Shown here: piece by piece, positions 5,383 to 6,472 of the stretch
How the letters are laid out: each line of letters opens with the position of its first letter
Numbering within the stretch: position 1 is the first letter of the stretch
Source: an uncultured Lachnospiraceae bacterium
GTDB lineage: Bacteria > Bacillota > Clostridia > Lachnospirales > Lachnospiraceae
Reading direction: 5' to 3'
Assembly: GCA_910584785.1 (NCBI GenBank)
Contig: CAJUDX010000113.1
Coordinates: 1-6,472, forward strand
Length of the DNA: 6,472 nucleotides
Position numbers and translations under genes: made by a program
The notes under the pieces: generated by a model
Database searches by the model: none
What the model was told of the DNA's origin: nothing
Seen by the model: the letters and a program-made list of their open reading frames with translations, nothing else

Positions 5383-6195
5383 GTGGGAAGGTTGACAGTG
5401 ACAGAACAGATAGACCAGAAACATCAGGAAGATTTACAGCGGTTAAGGGGTTTTCGCCTGCTCGATGATGATTTTCTTACGAAGTGTTTTGAGGGAGATA
5501 CGGCAAGTATAGAATTGGTATTGCAGATTGTGCTGGAAGAGCCGGATTTAAAGGTGCTGGATGTTCGTACGCAGGTCTTTGTGGAAAACCTGCTGAATCG
5601 TTCGGTGAGGCTGGATATCCTGGCTACCGACCGTACAGGGGCAAAACTGAATGTGGAAGTACAGCGCGCCGATAAAGGAGCCGGGAGAAAAAGAGCAAGG
5701 TATAACGCCAGTATGATGGATGCAAATCTTTTGAAGAAAGGCGAGAACTTTGAACAGCTGCCGGAAACGTGGGTAATCTTTATCACGGAAAATGACATAA
5801 TGGGAAAAGGGCAGCCGCTCTATCCGATTGAACGATGTTTTTTAGACACCGGAGAAAGATTTGAGGATGGTTCGCACATATTGTATGTAAATGGTGCTTA
5901 CCGCAGCGAATCCGCAATCGGGAAGTTAATGCATGATTTCTCCTGTACAGACGCAGCGGATATGTATTATGGGATATTGGCAGACAGGGTGAGATTTTTT
6001 AAGGAGAGTAAGGAGGGAATTGAAATTATGTGCCGGGCAATGGAGGAGATGCGAAATCAGACATTAAAAGAAGGCATGATAAATGTTGCAAAGAAAATGC
6101 TGGAAGATGGAACAATAACGCTTGAAAAGATTGCTGAATTTGTTGGTCTTTCGGTGGATGAAGTGAAAAAGCTGAAAGCAGAACAAACCATATAG
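5383..6195 (+). CDS. Rpn-family PD-(D/E)XK nuclease ('recombination-promoting nuclease / putative transposase')
   Basis: This 270-residue protein has a GTG start. It matches from memory the clostridial Rpn / PDDEXK_2 family: an N-terminal LQRLRGFRLLDDDF segment, an RTQVFVENLLNRSVRLDI strand, and a nuclease core with Asp78 (RLDI) and Glu92-Val-Gln94 (NVEVQ), the D...E-x-Q form of the PD-(D/E)XK metal site. Then come the family-typical ARYNASMMDANLLKKG and TWVIFITEND segments and a FSCTDAADMYYGILADRV motif. The C-terminus (216-270) is helical and ends in an HTH-like helix pair (LEKIAEFVGLSVDEVKKL). E. coli relatives are metal-dependent DNA endonucleases that stimulate recA-independent recombination, and some act in phage defence. 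The ORF is complete, with all visible motifs intact. It has its own promoter and terminator. No inverted repeats or target duplications mark it as a transposon, so 'transposase' should not be taken literally. Confidence 0.85.
   Translation: MGRLTVTEQIDQKHQEDLQRLRGFRLLDDDFLTKCFEGDTASIELVLQIVLEEPDLKVLDVRTQVFVENLLNRSVRLDILATDRTGAKLNVEVQRADKGAGRKRARYNASMMDANLLKKGENFEQLPETWVIFITENDIMGKGQPLYPIERCFLDTGERFEDGSHILYVNGAYRSESAIGKLMHDFSCTDAADMYYGILADRVRFFKESKEGIEIMCRAMEEMRNQTLKEGMINVAKKMLEDGTITLEKIAEFVGLSVDEVKKLKAEQTI
6010..6017 (+). promoter_or_regulatory. Internal Shine-Dalgarno site inside the nuclease gene
   Basis: AAGGAGGG lies ten bases before the in-frame ATG at 6028 (Met216). It is a stronger Shine-Dalgarno sequence than the one before the gene's own start, though the spacing is slightly long. 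Lys/Glu codons naturally create purine tracts, which tempers the call. Confidence 0.4.
6028..6195 (+). CDS. Possible intragenic 55-residue protein from the nuclease C-terminus (RpnS-like)
   Basis: In-frame ATG 6028 would yield residues 216-270 of the nuclease as a separate 55-residue helical protein that starts MCRAMEEMRN and ends in the HTH-like helix pair. It would lack the nuclease core. E. coli Rpn genes are reported, as I recall, to encode such C-terminal proteins from internal starts, and these block the toxic full-length nuclease. Here the evidence is only an internal AAGGAGGG plus ATG in the equivalent place. Two more in-frame ATGs (6040, 6049) follow closely. Without expression data this remains a hypothesis. 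Confidence 0.3.
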   Translation: MCRAMEEMRNQTLKEGMINVAKKMLEDGTITLEKIAEFVGLSVDEVKKLKAEQTI

Positions 6196-6201
6196 TAAAG
6201 T

Positions 6202-6243
6202 AAGGCCAGGAATCTGAGTGCAGATTCACGGCCTTGTTTTTTT
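6202..6243 (+). terminator. Strong intrinsic terminator after the nuclease gene
   Basis: AAGGCC (6202-6207) pairs with GGCCTT (6230-6235) and GAATCTG (6210-6216) with CAGATTC (6221-6227). The two helices are separated by a 2x2 internal loop (AG/AC) and closed by an AGTG tetraloop. The stem is followed by G and T7 (6237-6243). It starts six bases after the stop codon. Confidence 0.9.
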
Positions 6244-6308
6244 GATGAATCAATGGAAAAAAGTCAAAGTTTTCCCTCCAGATGAAATGCTCTTTTTAAC
6301 GCCCTGTA

Positions 6309-6317
6309 TGCTATACT
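6309..6317 (+). promoter_or_regulatory. Extended -10 promoter-like site in the 3' intergenic region
   Basis: TGC TATACT (6309-6317) is a near-consensus extended -10 element. No good -35 is seen at 17 bases (GCTCTT at 6289-6294). Transcription would begin near 6324 and run into the palindrome and T-tract ending at 6410. Confidence 0.45.
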
Positions 6318-6323
6318 AATTTT

Positions 6324-6410
6324 ATATCAAGGAAAAATAAAACAAAGATGGAGAAATCCGGCGGTCAACGGTGTAAACCAAAGTATACATTAGTTGACAG
6401 CCGTTTTTTT
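6324..6410 (+). ncRNA. Possible short transcript (about 87 nt), small RNA or attenuated leader
   Basis: The interval between the extended -10 site (6309-6317) and the T7 tract (6404-6410) would give an RNA of about 87 nt with an A-rich 5' part and a long 3' terminator hairpin. A small GGA-GAAA-TCC hairpin (6350-6359) overlaps the outer base of the terminator stem by one base. No known RNA family was recognised. It may be the leader of a gene beyond the window; the remaining 62 bases are AT-rich and show no gene start. Confidence 0.3.
6359..6410 (+). terminator. Imperfect palindrome with T7: terminator of a short RNA or attenuator
   Basis: CGGC (6359-6362) pairs with GCCG (6400-6403) and GTCAAC (6364-6369) with GTTGAC (6393-6398), separated by one G/A mismatch. 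After an internal loop (GG/TTA), TGTA (6372-6375) pairs with TACA (6386-6389) and AC (6377-6378) with GT (6383-6384), closed by CAAA. T7 follows at 6404-6410. The structure has rho-independent terminator form. Its unusually long, articulated palindrome could also be a dispersed repeat or an operator. Confidence 0.65.
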
Positions 6411-6472
6411 CTGTTTATTGGAAAATTTTTCCCACTTTTCTATTGTTTTTTATCTATTTTTGATGATTTTCT

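Noticed and set aside
5383..6195. Nuclease gene as a complete insertion sequence or transposon
   Set aside because: The family is often labelled transposase, but no terminal inverted repeats or flanking target duplications were found around it.
5391..6400. Shared GTTGACAG at 5391-5398 and 6393-6400 as possible element ends around the nuclease gene
   Set aside because: The match is only 8 bases, one copy lies inside the coding region, and neither is at a plausible element boundary.
6420..6432. GGAAAA-T-TTTTCC palindrome near the window end
   Set aside because: A 13-base A/T-dominated palindrome in AT-rich DNA is expected by chance and has no supporting context.
6348..6472. Open frame from ATG 6348 running off the window end
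   Set aside because: It lacks a properly spaced ribosome binding site, contains a terminator hairpin with T7, and its translation from about residue 19 on is dominated by Phe and Leu from T-rich DNA.

Overview
The window looks like chromosomal DNA from a gut-type Gram-positive anaerobe of the Clostridia, most likely Lachnospiraceae. The reasons are a very large modular wall-anchored surface protein with a VPKTG-type sorting signal, a class B-like sortase directly behind it, strong GGAGG-type ribosome binding sites, and a PD-(D/E)XK nuclease of the Rpn / 'putative transposase' type that, from memory, is abundant in that family. All genes are on the + strand. No rRNA, tRNA, CRISPR array or insertion sequence was seen.

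Positions 2-4339 encode one 1445-residue surface protein. From the N-terminus it has a signal peptide; a strictly spaced Cys/His repeat block with 12 cysteines; an acidic and helical stalk; a small beta-type region encoded by unusually AT-rich DNA; a second Cys/His zinc-ribbon-like block; two CnaB-like (isopeptide-type) domains; two DUF11-like domains; a Ser-rich linker; a SHIRT/InlB-like domain; a MucBP-like domain; a Gly-rich hinge; four copies of a VPLA-[IV]P spacer; and a VPKTG sorting signal. It is probably an adhesin or matrix/mucus-binding protein.

A hairpin without a good U-tract (4384-4409) and a strong ribosome binding site lead into the sortase gene (4436-5271). Its membrane anchor (4436-4720) and its catalytic domain (4639-5271) lie in different frames. 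A -1 shift, most simply at an A6 run (4655-4660), would join them into a normal 278-residue enzyme. This may be a frameshift mutation, a sequencing error, a phase-variable tract or programmed recoding. The catalytic frame also has its own ATG and Shine-Dalgarno sequence.

Positions 5326-5354 hold a good extended -10 promoter for a 270-residue Rpn-family nuclease (5383-6195), which is followed by a strong intrinsic terminator. Its 3' part has an internal ribosome binding site and in-frame ATG that could yield a 55-residue C-terminal protein, resembling the intragenic antitoxins reported for E. coli Rpn proteins.

The last 230 bases carry no convincing gene. They do contain a promoter-like site and, about 40 bases downstream, an imperfect palindrome with a T7 tract. 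Together these could make a short RNA of about 85 nt or a transcription attenuator for a gene beyond the window.

The surface protein and sortase probably work as a substrate-enzyme pair. The nuclease looks like an independent accessory gene.
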